Assembly: GCA_944325345.1 (NCBI GenBank)
Contig: CALUZV010000018.1
Location: 1 to 64,000, forward strand
Reading direction: 5' to 3'
DNA length: 64,000 nt
DNA from: an uncultured Parabacteroides sp.
GTDB lineage: Bacteria > Bacteroidota > Bacteroidia > Bacteroidales > Tannerellaceae
Of this stretch, positions 56,814-64,000 are shown piece after piece; position 1 is the first letter of the stretch; every line of letters starts with the position of its first letter. The position numbers and the translations under genes were made by a program. The notes under the pieces are model-generated. The model made no database searches. It saw nothing but the letters and a program-made list of their open reading frames with translations, and was not told the DNA's origin.

Positions 56814-58576
56814 ACATAGCAAATTCTAAAATGACATGGGGCACGACACTGGTGTTCGTTGTATGTGCCTATTTGTTTTTCTATGGGATCTATCCCTTCC
56901 ATGTATGTTATCAGGAGCAATATCAGTTGTTCCTATTCTCGTCGGCTTACACCTCGGAGATGCTGTCGAAGCCCGGAGGACTGGCTGAGTATATCGCGGC
57001 ATACTTGACGCAGTTCTTTATATCGCCGGCGGCTGGCGCCTTTATCCTTGCTTTTTTGTTAGGAATGCTACAACGCTTGGTTTATACCGCTGCGAAATCC
57101 TTGGGTGCGGACGACAAGTTCTATCCGCTGACGTTCCTTCCATCGTTATTTTATTGGATGTTGCTTTGCAACGAGAACTATATGCTCGTCGGGTTAGTTG
57201 CCCCGATTCTAGCCTTAGCTCTATATCCGTTGTCGGCAAAAGGACTGAGATTATGGGTGGTATATTATATCTTGATGCCACTTGGACTCTATTTCTTTGT
57301 AGGTATTTCATGCTGGATTTGGTTCATCCTTTGGTTCGCTTATGAATGGAGGGAGCGGCAGTGGCCGAGGCGGGTATTCTTGGCGTTTGCTGGGTGGAAT
57401 CTGCTGGCGTTTCTGCTATTCCCCCTTGTGTTGAAGTATGCTGGGTGGATGTATCCACTCCAATTGCTGTTCTTTGGTACGAATTTTTTCCGTTTCCCAT
57501 TGTTGGGTGTCTCTTCGGTTGTTATTGTCTATATGTTGCTGATTGCGTGCATCCCCTTATTGGCAGCCTGGCTCTCTACGAAAGTGCGGAGTGATGGGAG
57601 GAGATCGGTTGTCTTCGTCGCCGTCTTATCCCTGTTGGTCTTCGGAGGATGCGGATACTTGATACACCGTGCAACCGATATGGAGAAGGAAGAGATTTTG
57701 GCATACGATTATTATATCCAGCACCGCGATTGGAAGAACGTCATTGAGTTGGCAGACCGCAAAGTTCCTTCATCTCCGCTTTCGGTAGCCTGTCTGAATC
57801 TTGCCTTGTGCAAAGAAGGGATGATGGCGGACAGAATGTTCCATTATTATCAAAATGGGACAGAAGGTTTGCTCCCGTCTTTCACCAAAGACTTTACGGC
57901 ACCGCTGATAACGAGCGAGATTTATTACCATATCGGCTTTATCAATACGGCACAACGCTATGCTTTCGAGGCGATGGAATGTATCCCCAATATGAATAAA
58001 AATGTTCGGGTTATCAAGCGTTTGGCGGAAACCAACATCATCAATGGCGAATATGCAGTGGCTCGCAAATACCTGCACCTGCTTCAGCAAACAATGTTTT
58101 ATCATGATTGGGCAACGGAAACCTTGTCTCTCCTTTCGGATGAGCAGAAAGTGGAGCAGAACGAGGAATGGCGGCAGCTCCGCAAGTATCGTACGAAAAA
58201 AGACTTTCTTTTTAGTGAGCAGGAACCGGATATGATGTTGGGCTTTGTCTTTTCCCAAGACGAAACCAATCGTGTGGCTTATGAATACTTGATGGCAGTC
58301 TGCCTGCTCCGCAAGGACTTGAAGTCGTTCTTGCAATACTATCCGTTGGGCAAATCTATCGGTTATGCTCGGATTCCGGAGAGCTACCAAGAAGCGATTG
58401 TTTATGCGTGGGGCTTACAGCATAAAGATATGACGGGCATTCCGTATCCGATAGATTCCAATGTCTTAAACCGGGTGAATGCCTATGGCCGTATATACAC
58501 TTCGTATGCCAACGCAGAACCGATGCTTCGCCAACAATATTCGGGCACCTATTGGTATTATCTGCATTTCCGTTAA
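56810..58576 (+). CDS. DUF6057-type polytopic membrane protein, copy 2
   Basis: 588 residues with the same layout as copy 1: N-terminal multi-helix membrane domain (TLVFVVCAYLFFYGIYPF..., FILAFLLGMLQRLVYTA) and a C-terminal TPR-like domain (AQRYAFEAMECIPNMNKNVRVIKRLAETNIINGEYAVARKY). About 30 residues longer in the C-terminal part (YRTKKDFLFSEQEPDMMLG). The duplicated unit DUF6057 plus lipoprotein is repeated head-to-tail. Confidence 0.85.
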   Translation: MNIANSKMTWGTTLVFVVCAYLFFYGIYPFHVCYQEQYQLFLFSSAYTSEMLSKPGGLAEYIAAYLTQFFISPAAGAFILAFLLGMLQRLVYTAAKSLGADDKFYPLTFLPSLFYWMLLCNENYMLVGLVAPILALALYPLSAKGLRLWVVYYILMPLGLYFFVGISCWIWFILWFAYEWRERQWPRRVFLAFAGWNLLAFLLFPLVLKYAGWMYPLQLLFFGTNFFRFPLLGVSSVVIVYMLLIACIPLLAAWLSTKVRSDGRRSVVFVAVLSLLVFGGCGYLIHRATDMEKEEILAYDYYIQHRDWKNVIELADRKVPSSPLSVACLNLALCKEGMMADRMFHYYQNGTEGLLPSFTKDFTAPLITSEIYYHIGFINTAQRYAFEAMECIPNMNKNVRVIKRLAETNIINGEYAVARKYLHLLQQTMFYHDWATETLSLLSDEQKVEQNEEWRQLRKYRTKKDFLFSEQEPDMMLGFVFSQDETNRVAYEYLMAVCLLRKDLKSFLQYYPLGKSIGYARIPESYQEAIVYAWGLQHKDMTGIPYPIDSNVLNRVNAYGRIYTSYANAEPMLRQQYSGTYWYYLHFR

Positions 58577-58596
58577 ATATAAAAACTATAGACACA

Positions 58597-60060
58597 ATGA
58601 ATAGAATAGGATATTGGTTGATGGTTTGTACGTTTGTCTGGCTGACGGCGTGCAAGGAAGAGGTTGTTCCATCCAAAACGGTTGACGAGAAGCCTGTGTT
58701 GTTTCCCGATTATGTGGAAGTAACGATTCCTTCTACCATTGCTCCGCTTAACTTTCGTGTGGAGGCAGAGTATGAAAAAATAGATGTAAAGGTTCAAGGA
58801 GTGCAAGGCGAAGTACTGCATGTGCAAGAGCGTTCGGTTGCTAAATTTCCTGTAGAGGATTGGACTGCATTGCTGGCTCAAAATCGAGGAGGGGAGTTGA
58901 AGCTGACCGTTTCGCTCAAACAAGAAGGCAAATGGATACAATACGCGCCGTTCTCGGTCTATGTGAGTGAGGCTCCTATTGATTATGGATTAGTCTATCG
59001 TCTTATTGCTCCGGGCTACGAGGTGTATAGCAAGATGGGTATTTACCAGCGCGACCTTTCCAACTTTACGCAGACGGCTATCTATGAAAATACGTTGATA
59101 CCTTCGAGTTGTGTGAATTGCCACTCGTTTTGCCATAACGACCCGACCAAGATGAGTCTGCATTTGCGTGGCGACCATGGTGGAACGATTTTCTTGAACA
59201 ACGGTACGGTTGATTTTCTTAATACGAAGACGCAGCAGACCATCTCGTCTTGTGTCTATCCCTATTGGCATCCGTCGGGACGATTTGTTGCCTATTCGGT
59301 GAATCATACGCAGCAAGTCTTCCATGCTGTCCGCGATGAACGGATAGAAGTAATTGATTTGGCTTCGGATGTTGTGGTTTATGATGTGGAACAGAATGCC
59401 TTGTTTTCTTGTCCGCAGTTGAAGTCAGAGACCGCATTCGAGACTTTCCCCGCTTTCTCGCCCGATGGGAAGAGCCTCTATTTCTGCTCGGCTGTTCGAC
59501 AAGAAATGCCGATGGATTACCAGAAAGTAAAATATAATTTGTGTCGTATTGCATTCGACCCGGAGACAAAAACATTTTCCCAGCAGGTAGATACCTTGGT
59601 GGCCGCTGCGTCAGAAGGAAAGAGTGTTTCTTTTCCTCGACCAACTCCTGACGGAAAATATTTAGTTTATACGTTATCTAATTACGGAAACTTCTCTATT
59701 TGGCATCGGGAGGCAGATCTTTATATGCTCGACCTCCAAAGTGGCAAGTCGCGACGCTTGGATGAAATAAACAGTCCGGATGTGGAAAGCTACCATAGTT
59801 TCAGTAGCAACGGACGATGGATGGTTTTCAGTAGCCGCCGTCTTGATGGGCTCTATACTCGTCCATACATTGTCTTTGTAGGTGAAGATGGACGGATGGG
59901 CAAGCCTTTTTTGCTTCCGCAGGAAGACCCGGAGCAAAATGAGATGTCGCTTTATTCCTACAATATACCGGAGTTTGTAACTGCCCCTGTTTCATTGGAT
60001 ATTCATGCCGTAGAGCAGAAAGCAATGAAGCGGGATTATAAAAATGTCGGCTATGAATAA
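58597..60060 (+). CDS. Beta-propeller-like lipoprotein, copy 2, with a CxxCH motif
   Basis: 487 residues from ATG 58597 (MNRIGYWLMVCTFVWLTACKE), lipidated cysteine about C19. IAPLNF at 48-53, then a CVNCH motif (C172, C175, H176) in SSCVNCHSFCHNDPT, matching the CxxCH heme c attachment site, followed by a propeller (YWHPSGRFVAYSVN, AFSPDGKSLYFCSA, FSSNGRWMVFSSRR). Exported, so attachment of heme c is possible. It may instead be a disulfide or metal site, since only one motif is present. Last gene of the duplicated cluster. Confidence 0.85.
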   Translation: MNRIGYWLMVCTFVWLTACKEEVVPSKTVDEKPVLFPDYVEVTIPSTIAPLNFRVEAEYEKIDVKVQGVQGEVLHVQERSVAKFPVEDWTALLAQNRGGELKLTVSLKQEGKWIQYAPFSVYVSEAPIDYGLVYRLIAPGYEVYSKMGIYQRDLSNFTQTAIYENTLIPSSCVNCHSFCHNDPTKMSLHLRGDHGGTIFLNNGTVDFLNTKTQQTISSCVYPYWHPSGRFVAYSVNHTQQVFHAVRDERIEVIDLASDVVVYDVEQNALFSCPQLKSETAFETFPAFSPDGKSLYFCSAVRQEMPMDYQKVKYNLCRIAFDPETKTFSQQVDTLVAAASEGKSVSFPRPTPDGKYLVYTLSNYGNFSIWHREADLYMLDLQSGKSRRLDEINSPDVESYHSFSSNGRWMVFSSRRLDGLYTRPYIVFVGEDGRMGKPFLLPQEDPEQNEMSLYSYNIPEFVTAPVSLDIHAVEQKAMKRDYKNVGYE

Positions 60061-60114
60061 TCCCGGCCGATGTTACTTTTTCCCGGATAGAGGTAGGAAA
60101 TACAAGAATTGTAT

Positions 60115-60122
60115 TATCTTTG
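60115..60122 (+). promoter_or_regulatory. -7 element TATCTTTG for the TraR/DksA-like gene
   Basis: Exact TAnnTTTG, 47 bases before ATG 60169. Confidence 0.6.
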
Positions 60123-60168
60123 CACGCAAAAATTAAATGGATTGTTCAACCTAAAATGATAAATGACC

Positions 60169-60549
60169 ATGGCAGAGAAAACGAGATATTCCGACGCTGA
60201 GCTCGAGGAGTTCCGCGCGATAATATTGGAAAAGTTAGAACTTGCGAAGAGAGACTACGAGATGTTGAAATCGGGCGTAACGAACTCCGATGGCAATGAT
60301 GTGGCTGATACCTCGCCAACCTTCAAGGTCTTGGAAGAAGGCGCCGCTACGTTGTCGAAGGAAGAAGCCGGGCGCTTGGCTCAACGGCAGATGAAGTTTA
60401 TCCAAAACTTGCAAGCTGCGTTAGTTCGCATCGAGAACAAGACGTACGGTATTTGTCGCGAAACCGGCAAACTGATACCGAAAGAGCGCTTGCGCGCAGT
60501 CCCTCACGCAACGTTGAGTATCGAAGCAAAACAAGGAGGCGCTAAATAA
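60169..60549 (+). CDS. TraR/DksA-like RNA polymerase-associated protein with degenerate zinc finger
   Basis: 126 residues from MAEKTRYSDAELEEF (a start at 60163 adds two residues). The coiled-coil hairpin (LEKLELAKRDYEMLKSG...DVADTSP) and the C-terminal finger region (YGICRETGKLIPKERLRAVPHATLSI) match TraR/DksA. The usual CxxC...CxxC zinc finger keeps only one cysteine (IC), so zinc is probably absent, as in several Bacteroidota homologues. Acts on RNA polymerase with ppGpp in relatives. Followed by lspA after 2 bases. Confidence 0.9.
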   Translation: MAEKTRYSDAELEEFRAIILEKLELAKRDYEMLKSGVTNSDGNDVADTSPTFKVLEEGAATLSKEEAGRLAQRQMKFIQNLQAALVRIENKTYGICRETGKLIPKERLRAVPHATLSIEAKQGGAK

Positions 60550-60551
60550 TT

Positions 60552-61166
60552 ATGAGATTATCTAAAGGCAAAGGAGCAGCGTTCATCGTAATGCTGCTCC
60601 TTGTGTTAGACCAAGCATTAAAAATATGGATTAAGACACATTTCCAGTTGCACGAGAGTGTCGAGATTACTCCATGGTTTTACATCTATTTCACGGAGAA
60701 TCCCGGGATGGCTTTCGGTATTGAGGTCATCGGGAAACTGTTCCTGACGGTTTTCCGCATCGTCGCAGTGGCTTTCATCAGCTATTATTTATATAAGATT
60801 GTCAAGCAAAACTATTCGTTCGGGTTTATTGCCTGCGTTGCTTTGGTGCTTGCCGGGGCGGTGGGGAATATCATCGATTCGGTGTTTTACGGCGTAATCT
60901 TTGACCATAGCTACGGTCAAGTTGCTACTTTCATGCCCGAGGGTGGAGGATATGCCCCGTGGCTCCACGGGAAAGTAGTTGATATGTTTTATTTCCCTTT
61001 GATACAGACTACATGGCCCGATTGGGTTCCCCTTTATGGTGGCGAGGAATTTGTATTCTTCCGTCCTATCTTTAATTTGGCCGATTCGGCAATTTGCGTA
61101 GGCGTTTTCGCTTTGCTATTGTTCTATCGCCATACCTTGAGTAAGAGTTTATCCAAAGAAGATTGA
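60552..61166 (+). CDS. lspA: Lipoprotein signal peptidase
   Basis: 204 residues, longer than the 160-170 of proteobacterial forms because of an insert (DHSYGQVATFMPEGGGYAPW) typical of Bacteroidota. Four membrane helices. LDQALKIWI near the N-terminus, ENPGMAFGIE, GAVGNIIDS (catalytic aspartate) and FNLADSAICVGV (second catalytic aspartate). Cleaves prolipoproteins after lipidation. Likely serves the many lipoproteins encoded here. Confidence 0.97.
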   Translation: MRLSKGKGAAFIVMLLLVLDQALKIWIKTHFQLHESVEITPWFYIYFTENPGMAFGIEVIGKLFLTVFRIVAVAFISYYLYKIVKQNYSFGFIACVALVLAGAVGNIIDSVFYGVIFDHSYGQVATFMPEGGGYAPWLHGKVVDMFYFPLIQTTWPDWVPLYGGEEFVFFRPIFNLADSAICVGVFALLLFYRHTLSKSLSKED

Positions 61167-61170
61167 TGTT

Positions 61171-61938
61171 ATGAGGCTGAAAGAGTGGCGTCCTTATATC
61201 GCAATATTGTTGCCTTTCCTATGTTGGTCGTGCAGCAAAGCTCCTTCCGGCATCCTCTCGGAGAAGGAAATGCAACGCGTGATGACGGATGTCTATCTGG
61301 CCGAAGCGATGATAGGTATTGATTATAATGCCTATAAATCCGACTCGATGAAGCAAGCCTTGTACGAATCCGTCTTTCGGAAACATGGCATTACACAAGC
61401 CCTCTATGATAGTTCGATGGTTTGGTATGGAAAGAATATGGATATCTTCATGGGTGTTTACGAGCGGATGATAAAAGATATAGACAAGCGCGTAGATGCT
61501 TTGGGCGATATCCAGGCTGAGGCTGTCTCTTCTTCTCGCGACTCGGTGGATATTTGGCCTCGTCGAACATACCTTTTCCTTTCTCCAAACATGCTGTTTA
61601 ACGGTACGAACTTTGATATTCGTCCCGAGGAAAGCTATCCGTCGGGAAGTATTTTCGTCTTGGGTATGCGTGTCTGGGGCTTGGATAAGCACATGAAACA
61701 CTATCCTGAGTTGCGCATCGCCGTGGACCAAGGGGATACGACGATAACCGTAACCGACCAAATCCGGCAGGATGGCTATCACGAAACGACGCTTCGCAGC
61801 GTGCCCGTCAAGAAAGTAAAGCGTGTTTATGGCTCTATCCGTTTGGATAATGGGGGCATGAATTATTATAAAGTCTATTTGGATAGTCTGAATCTCATGC
61901 GTTATAATTACGGTTCAGATGCAGTGAAGGAGAAATAA
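61171..61938 (+). CDS. DUF4296 lipoprotein
   Basis: 255 residues with lipobox LCWSCSK. The DUF4296 block (ILSEKEMQRVMTDVYLAEAM, FRKHGITQALYDSSMVWYGKNMD) occupies residues 27-115, then a beta-rich C-terminal region. Follows lspA by 4 bases in a conserved Bacteroidota order. Function unknown; located at the envelope. Confidence 0.85.
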   Translation: MRLKEWRPYIAILLPFLCWSCSKAPSGILSEKEMQRVMTDVYLAEAMIGIDYNAYKSDSMKQALYESVFRKHGITQALYDSSMVWYGKNMDIFMGVYERMIKDIDKRVDALGDIQAEAVSSSRDSVDIWPRRTYLFLSPNMLFNGTNFDIRPEESYPSGSIFVLGMRVWGLDKHMKHYPELRIAVDQGDTTITVTDQIRQDGYHETTLRSVPVKKVKRVYGSIRLDNGGMNYYKVYLDSLNLMRYNYGSDAVKEK

Positions 61939-61941
61939 GCA

Positions 61942-62286
61942 ATGAAACGCTTTGCGGCTCATTTCGTTTTTTATCGCCAAGCTTTGCCTTTGCATTATGT
62001 GGAGATTCGTTCCGGGCGTTTTGCAGGAACCTATCCGCTGACGGAAGAGATAGCGGGAACCGCCTTCTTTGATGGCATCCTGTTGCCCGTTCCTCCTTCG
62101 ATAGACAAGGAAATTTTGGATGCAGCCTTGCTCCATCTCCATTCCGAAGCTCTGGAACTTTCTTGGGAGAATCTCTCTACCTTATTATATATAGGAAAGG
62201 CTGAGCCACTCGAAGCCCAGCCCGTCCGTCTTTTCTTACTCGACCCCCATCGTTATTCTTCTTCGGAACTCCGCGCAGACGATTGA
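61942..62286 (+). CDS. Small unknown protein after DUF4296
   Basis: 114 residues (MKRFAAHFVFYRQALPLHYVEIRSGRFAGTYPLT-like start). Soluble, with strand-rich first half (HYVEIRSGRFAG, TAFFDGILLPVP) and helical end. It lies 3 bases after the DUF4296 stop, so it is part of the lspA operon. The last 51 bases overlap the opposite-strand SpoU methyltransferase gene, which is unusual. No family name assigned. Confidence 0.75.
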   Translation: MKRFAAHFVFYRQALPLHYVEIRSGRFAGTYPLTEEIAGTAFFDGILLPVPPSIDKEILDAALLHLHSEALELSWENLSTLLYIGKAEPLEAQPVRLFLLDPHRYSSSELRADD

Positions 62287-63006
62287 CGTGGCGATGGCTA
62301 CGTTGAGCGATTCCGAGGTCTCCCGTTCCGGCGGAAAGCTGGGAATGTAGAGCTTTTCGTCAATAATCCGTTCTACTTCAGGGCGTACGCCATTGCCTTC
62401 GTTCCCCATCACGAGGATGCCATTTGGTGTCAATGTCTTTTCATACATATTTTCTCCGTCGAGGAATGTGCCATAGAGGGGAATCCCTTTCGCCCGCTGT
62501 GTTTGCAGATAGTTGGGCAGGTCGGTATAATGAACTTGCACGCGGGATAGTGCGCCCATCGTTGCCTGCACGGTCTTCGGGTTGAAAACATCAACCGTAT
62601 CTGTGCTGCATACGATATGTTCGATACCGAACCAATCGGCCAGGCGGATAATGGTTCCCATATTGCCGGGGTCTTGGATACCGTCGAGCGCAAGTGTCAA
62701 GGAACGTCCGGGTTGTGTGTCGGCCAGATTCCATTGCGGGAAGCTGAAGACGGCAAGCACTTCTTGCGGATTCTTCTGGAAACTCACCTTGCGCAATTCC
62801 TCGTCCGACACCTCAATCCTTTCACATGGCGGCAGTGCTTTTTGCATGGCGAACCATTCCGGCGTGGCGACCAACAGGCGACAAGAGAAGGCGGGCAGCA
62901 TATCGCCCACCAACTTCGTGCCTTCTGCTACAAACGCCTGCTCCTCGTTCCGGTACTTTTTCAGCTCCAGCGAGCGGATGTATTTCTGTTTGTTTTTGCT
63001 AATCAT
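62236..63006 (-). CDS. SpoU/TrmH-family RNA methyltransferase
   Basis: 256 residues. N-terminal RNA substrate-binding domain (KYIRSLELKKYRNEEQAFVAEGTKLV), then the SPOUT knot domain with LALDGIQDPGNMGTIIRLADWFG (motif 1), ILVMGNEGNGVRPEV (motif 2) and IPSFPPERETSESLNVAIATSI (motif 3). Transfers methyl from SAM to ribose 2'-O of rRNA or tRNA; the exact target is not readable. Convergent with and overlapping the 61942 gene by 51 bases. Confidence 0.93.
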   Translation of the reverse strand: MISKNKQKYIRSLELKKYRNEEQAFVAEGTKLVGDMLPAFSCRLLVATPEWFAMQKALPPCERIEVSDEELRKVSFQKNPQEVLAVFSFPQWNLADTQPGRSLTLALDGIQDPGNMGTIIRLADWFGIEHIVCSTDTVDVFNPKTVQATMGALSRVQVHYTDLPNYLQTQRAKGIPLYGTFLDGENMYEKTLTPNGILVMGNEGNGVRPEVERIIDEKLYIPSFPPERETSESLNVAIATSIVCAEFRRRITMGVE

Positions 63007-63018
63007 ATTGGGAAGATT

Positions 63019-64000
63019 TCAATACTCATCCACCTTCTCATCCCTCCTAAACTCATCCAGCTTCTGCTGCAGTCTCTCCTGCACTTCCTTATATTCCGGG
63101 TCATTGTACAGATTGTGCAGCTCGTTGGGGTCATTTTTCAGGTCGTATAGCTCGTTGCAGTTGATGGCGGCGCGGTGTTCGTCTTTGTCGCCATAGAAAT
63201 GGATGAGCTTGTATTGCTTGTCGCGGACTCCGTCGTGGCGGCGTACCATGTGGACGGCGGGATAATCATAATAATGGTAGTAGAGGTACTCGCGCCAATC
63301 CTGCGGCACGGTGCCGTCGAGCAGCGGAACGAGCGATGTCCCCACCATATATTCCGGTTTCTCCACGCCGGCGATGTCGAGGTAGGTCGGTGCGTAGTCG
63401 ATATTCTGCACCAGCGCCGTGCATTCGCTGTGCGGCTTGGTTTTCCCCGGGTAGCGGATGATGAGCGGCGTGCGCATCGATTCTTCATACATGAAACGCT
63501 TGTCGAACCATCCGTGCTCGCCCATATAGAATCCTTGGTCGGAGGTATAGACGATGACGGTATTGTCCATCAAGTCGTTTTTCTCCAGATAGTCGAGCAG
63601 GCGACCCACTTCATCGTCCACCGTCTTGATGCAGCGCAGGTAATCGCGCAAATATGCCTGATATTTCCAGCGGACAAGGTCTTTGCCCGTCGGCTTCTTT
63701 TTCTGGAAGTCTTCCGTGCGTTTGGCGTATGCTTTGTCCCACGCCTCGCGCTCTTCGGGGTTCATGCGCTTCAATCCCCATTCGAGGTCGCCCAGCCAGG
63801 CTTCGTGCTTATAGGGTTCGAGGTCTTTCAGCCCCTCCATCTTTAAATCATAGACGAGCGTCATGTCTTTGTCGATGCTCATCTCCTGTGTCGAGGCGGC
63901 ATCACAACGCGTCGCATAGTCGTCGAAGAATGTCTCCGGGACGGGGAACTCCACGTCGTCGTAGAGGTTCAGGTATTTCGTCTCGGGCATCCAATTGCGG
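63019..64000 (-). CDS. Sulfatase, C-terminal part (5' end beyond window)
   Basis: The frame stays open to the window edge (residues RNW precede MPETKYL), so the N-terminal part with the formylglycine site is missing. The visible 325 residues contain NTVIVYTSDQGFYMGEHGWFDKRFMYEESMR, the C-terminal metal and active-site region of S1-family sulfatases, then YPGKTKPHSECTALVQNIDYAPTYLDIAGV and ELYDLKNDPNELHNLYND, all standard. Resembles enzymes acting on glycosaminoglycan or mucin sulfate; specificity unknown. 12 bases before the SpoU gene. Confidence 0.93.
   Translation of the reverse strand, partial: RNWMPETKYLNLYDDVEFPVPETFFDDYATRCDAASTQEMSIDKDMTLVYDLKMEGLKDLEPYKHEAWLGDLEWGLKRMNPEEREAWDKAYAKRTEDFQKKKPTGKDLVRWKYQAYLRDYLRCIKTVDDEVGRLLDYLEKNDLMDNTVIVYTSDQGFYMGEHGWFDKRFMYEESMRTPLIIRYPGKTKPHSECTALVQNIDYAPTYLDIAGVEKPEYMVGTSLVPLLDGTVPQDWREYLYYHYYDYPAVHMVRRHDGVRDKQYKLIHFYGDKDEHRAAINCNELYDLKNDPNELHNLYNDPEYKEVQERLQQKLDEFRRDEKVDEY

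Overview
The window looks like a Bacteroidales chromosome, probably a gut or oral relative of Parabacteroides or Tannerella. The family-level placement is inference. The evidence is the Bacteroidota promoter element TAnnTTTG ahead of many genes, the short primary sigma factor without region 1.1, the pyrG-yidC pair, a TraR/DksA-lspA-DUF4296 cluster, a GldB-type lipoprotein, Tat-type GH125 and GH109 glycosidases and many Bacteroidota-specific DUF families. No rRNA, tRNA or CRISPR array was seen.

Layout. 1-6.4 kb is the right part of an integrative or mobilizable element. It carries an IntDOT-like tyrosine recombinase, a small coupled gene, an SF3-type primase-helicase and a cargo operon with a PD-(D/E)XK-like protein and a beta-CASP/RNase J-like metallo-hydrolase. 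6.6-9.1 kb holds housekeeping genes (lipoprotein, DUF4250, pgk, AlaX-type editing protein). 9.3-15.8 kb is an accessory cassette: smalltalk peptide, HU-like protein, four unknown genes, a VirE-N/DUF3987 primase-like protein and a DUF5675 protein. It is packed with at least four families of interspersed palindromic repeats, several of them lying in frame inside coding sequences. 15.8-37.4 kb is mostly core: gldB-like, NigD-like, Yip1, smpB, metH, a surface-acylation operon (two SGNH proteins and an MBOAT), queC-queF, guaA, an HtrA protease, the primary sigma factor and GH125-GH109.

37.5-48.2 kb reads as a defence island: a Septu-like PtuA/PtuB pair, a ParE-type toxin-antitoxin pair, an orphan MNT nucleotidyltransferase and a WYL regulator. 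A structured intergenic region that may encode an RNA follows, then a strikingly AT-rich three-gene cassette of hydrophobic glycine-zipper proteins ending in a YaaW/DUF3944 member, and finally a membrane protein with a Sel1-repeat zinc-finger protein. The AT-rich cassette is the best candidate here for an undescribed system. 48.3-64 kb returns to core genes: DUF3078, pyrG, yidC, a tandemly duplicated DUF6057/beta-propeller lipoprotein pair, traR/dksA-like, lspA, DUF4296, a SpoU methyltransferase and the C-terminal part of a sulfatase.

Three intergenic arrays (31.4, 40.8 and 48.0 kb) are built from contiguous 41-42 bp units, each holding dyad symmetry, and they share an ACTTTTnCGAAAAAGT-like dyad although the rest of each unit differs. 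Functions are inferred from motifs read by eye; no database search was run.
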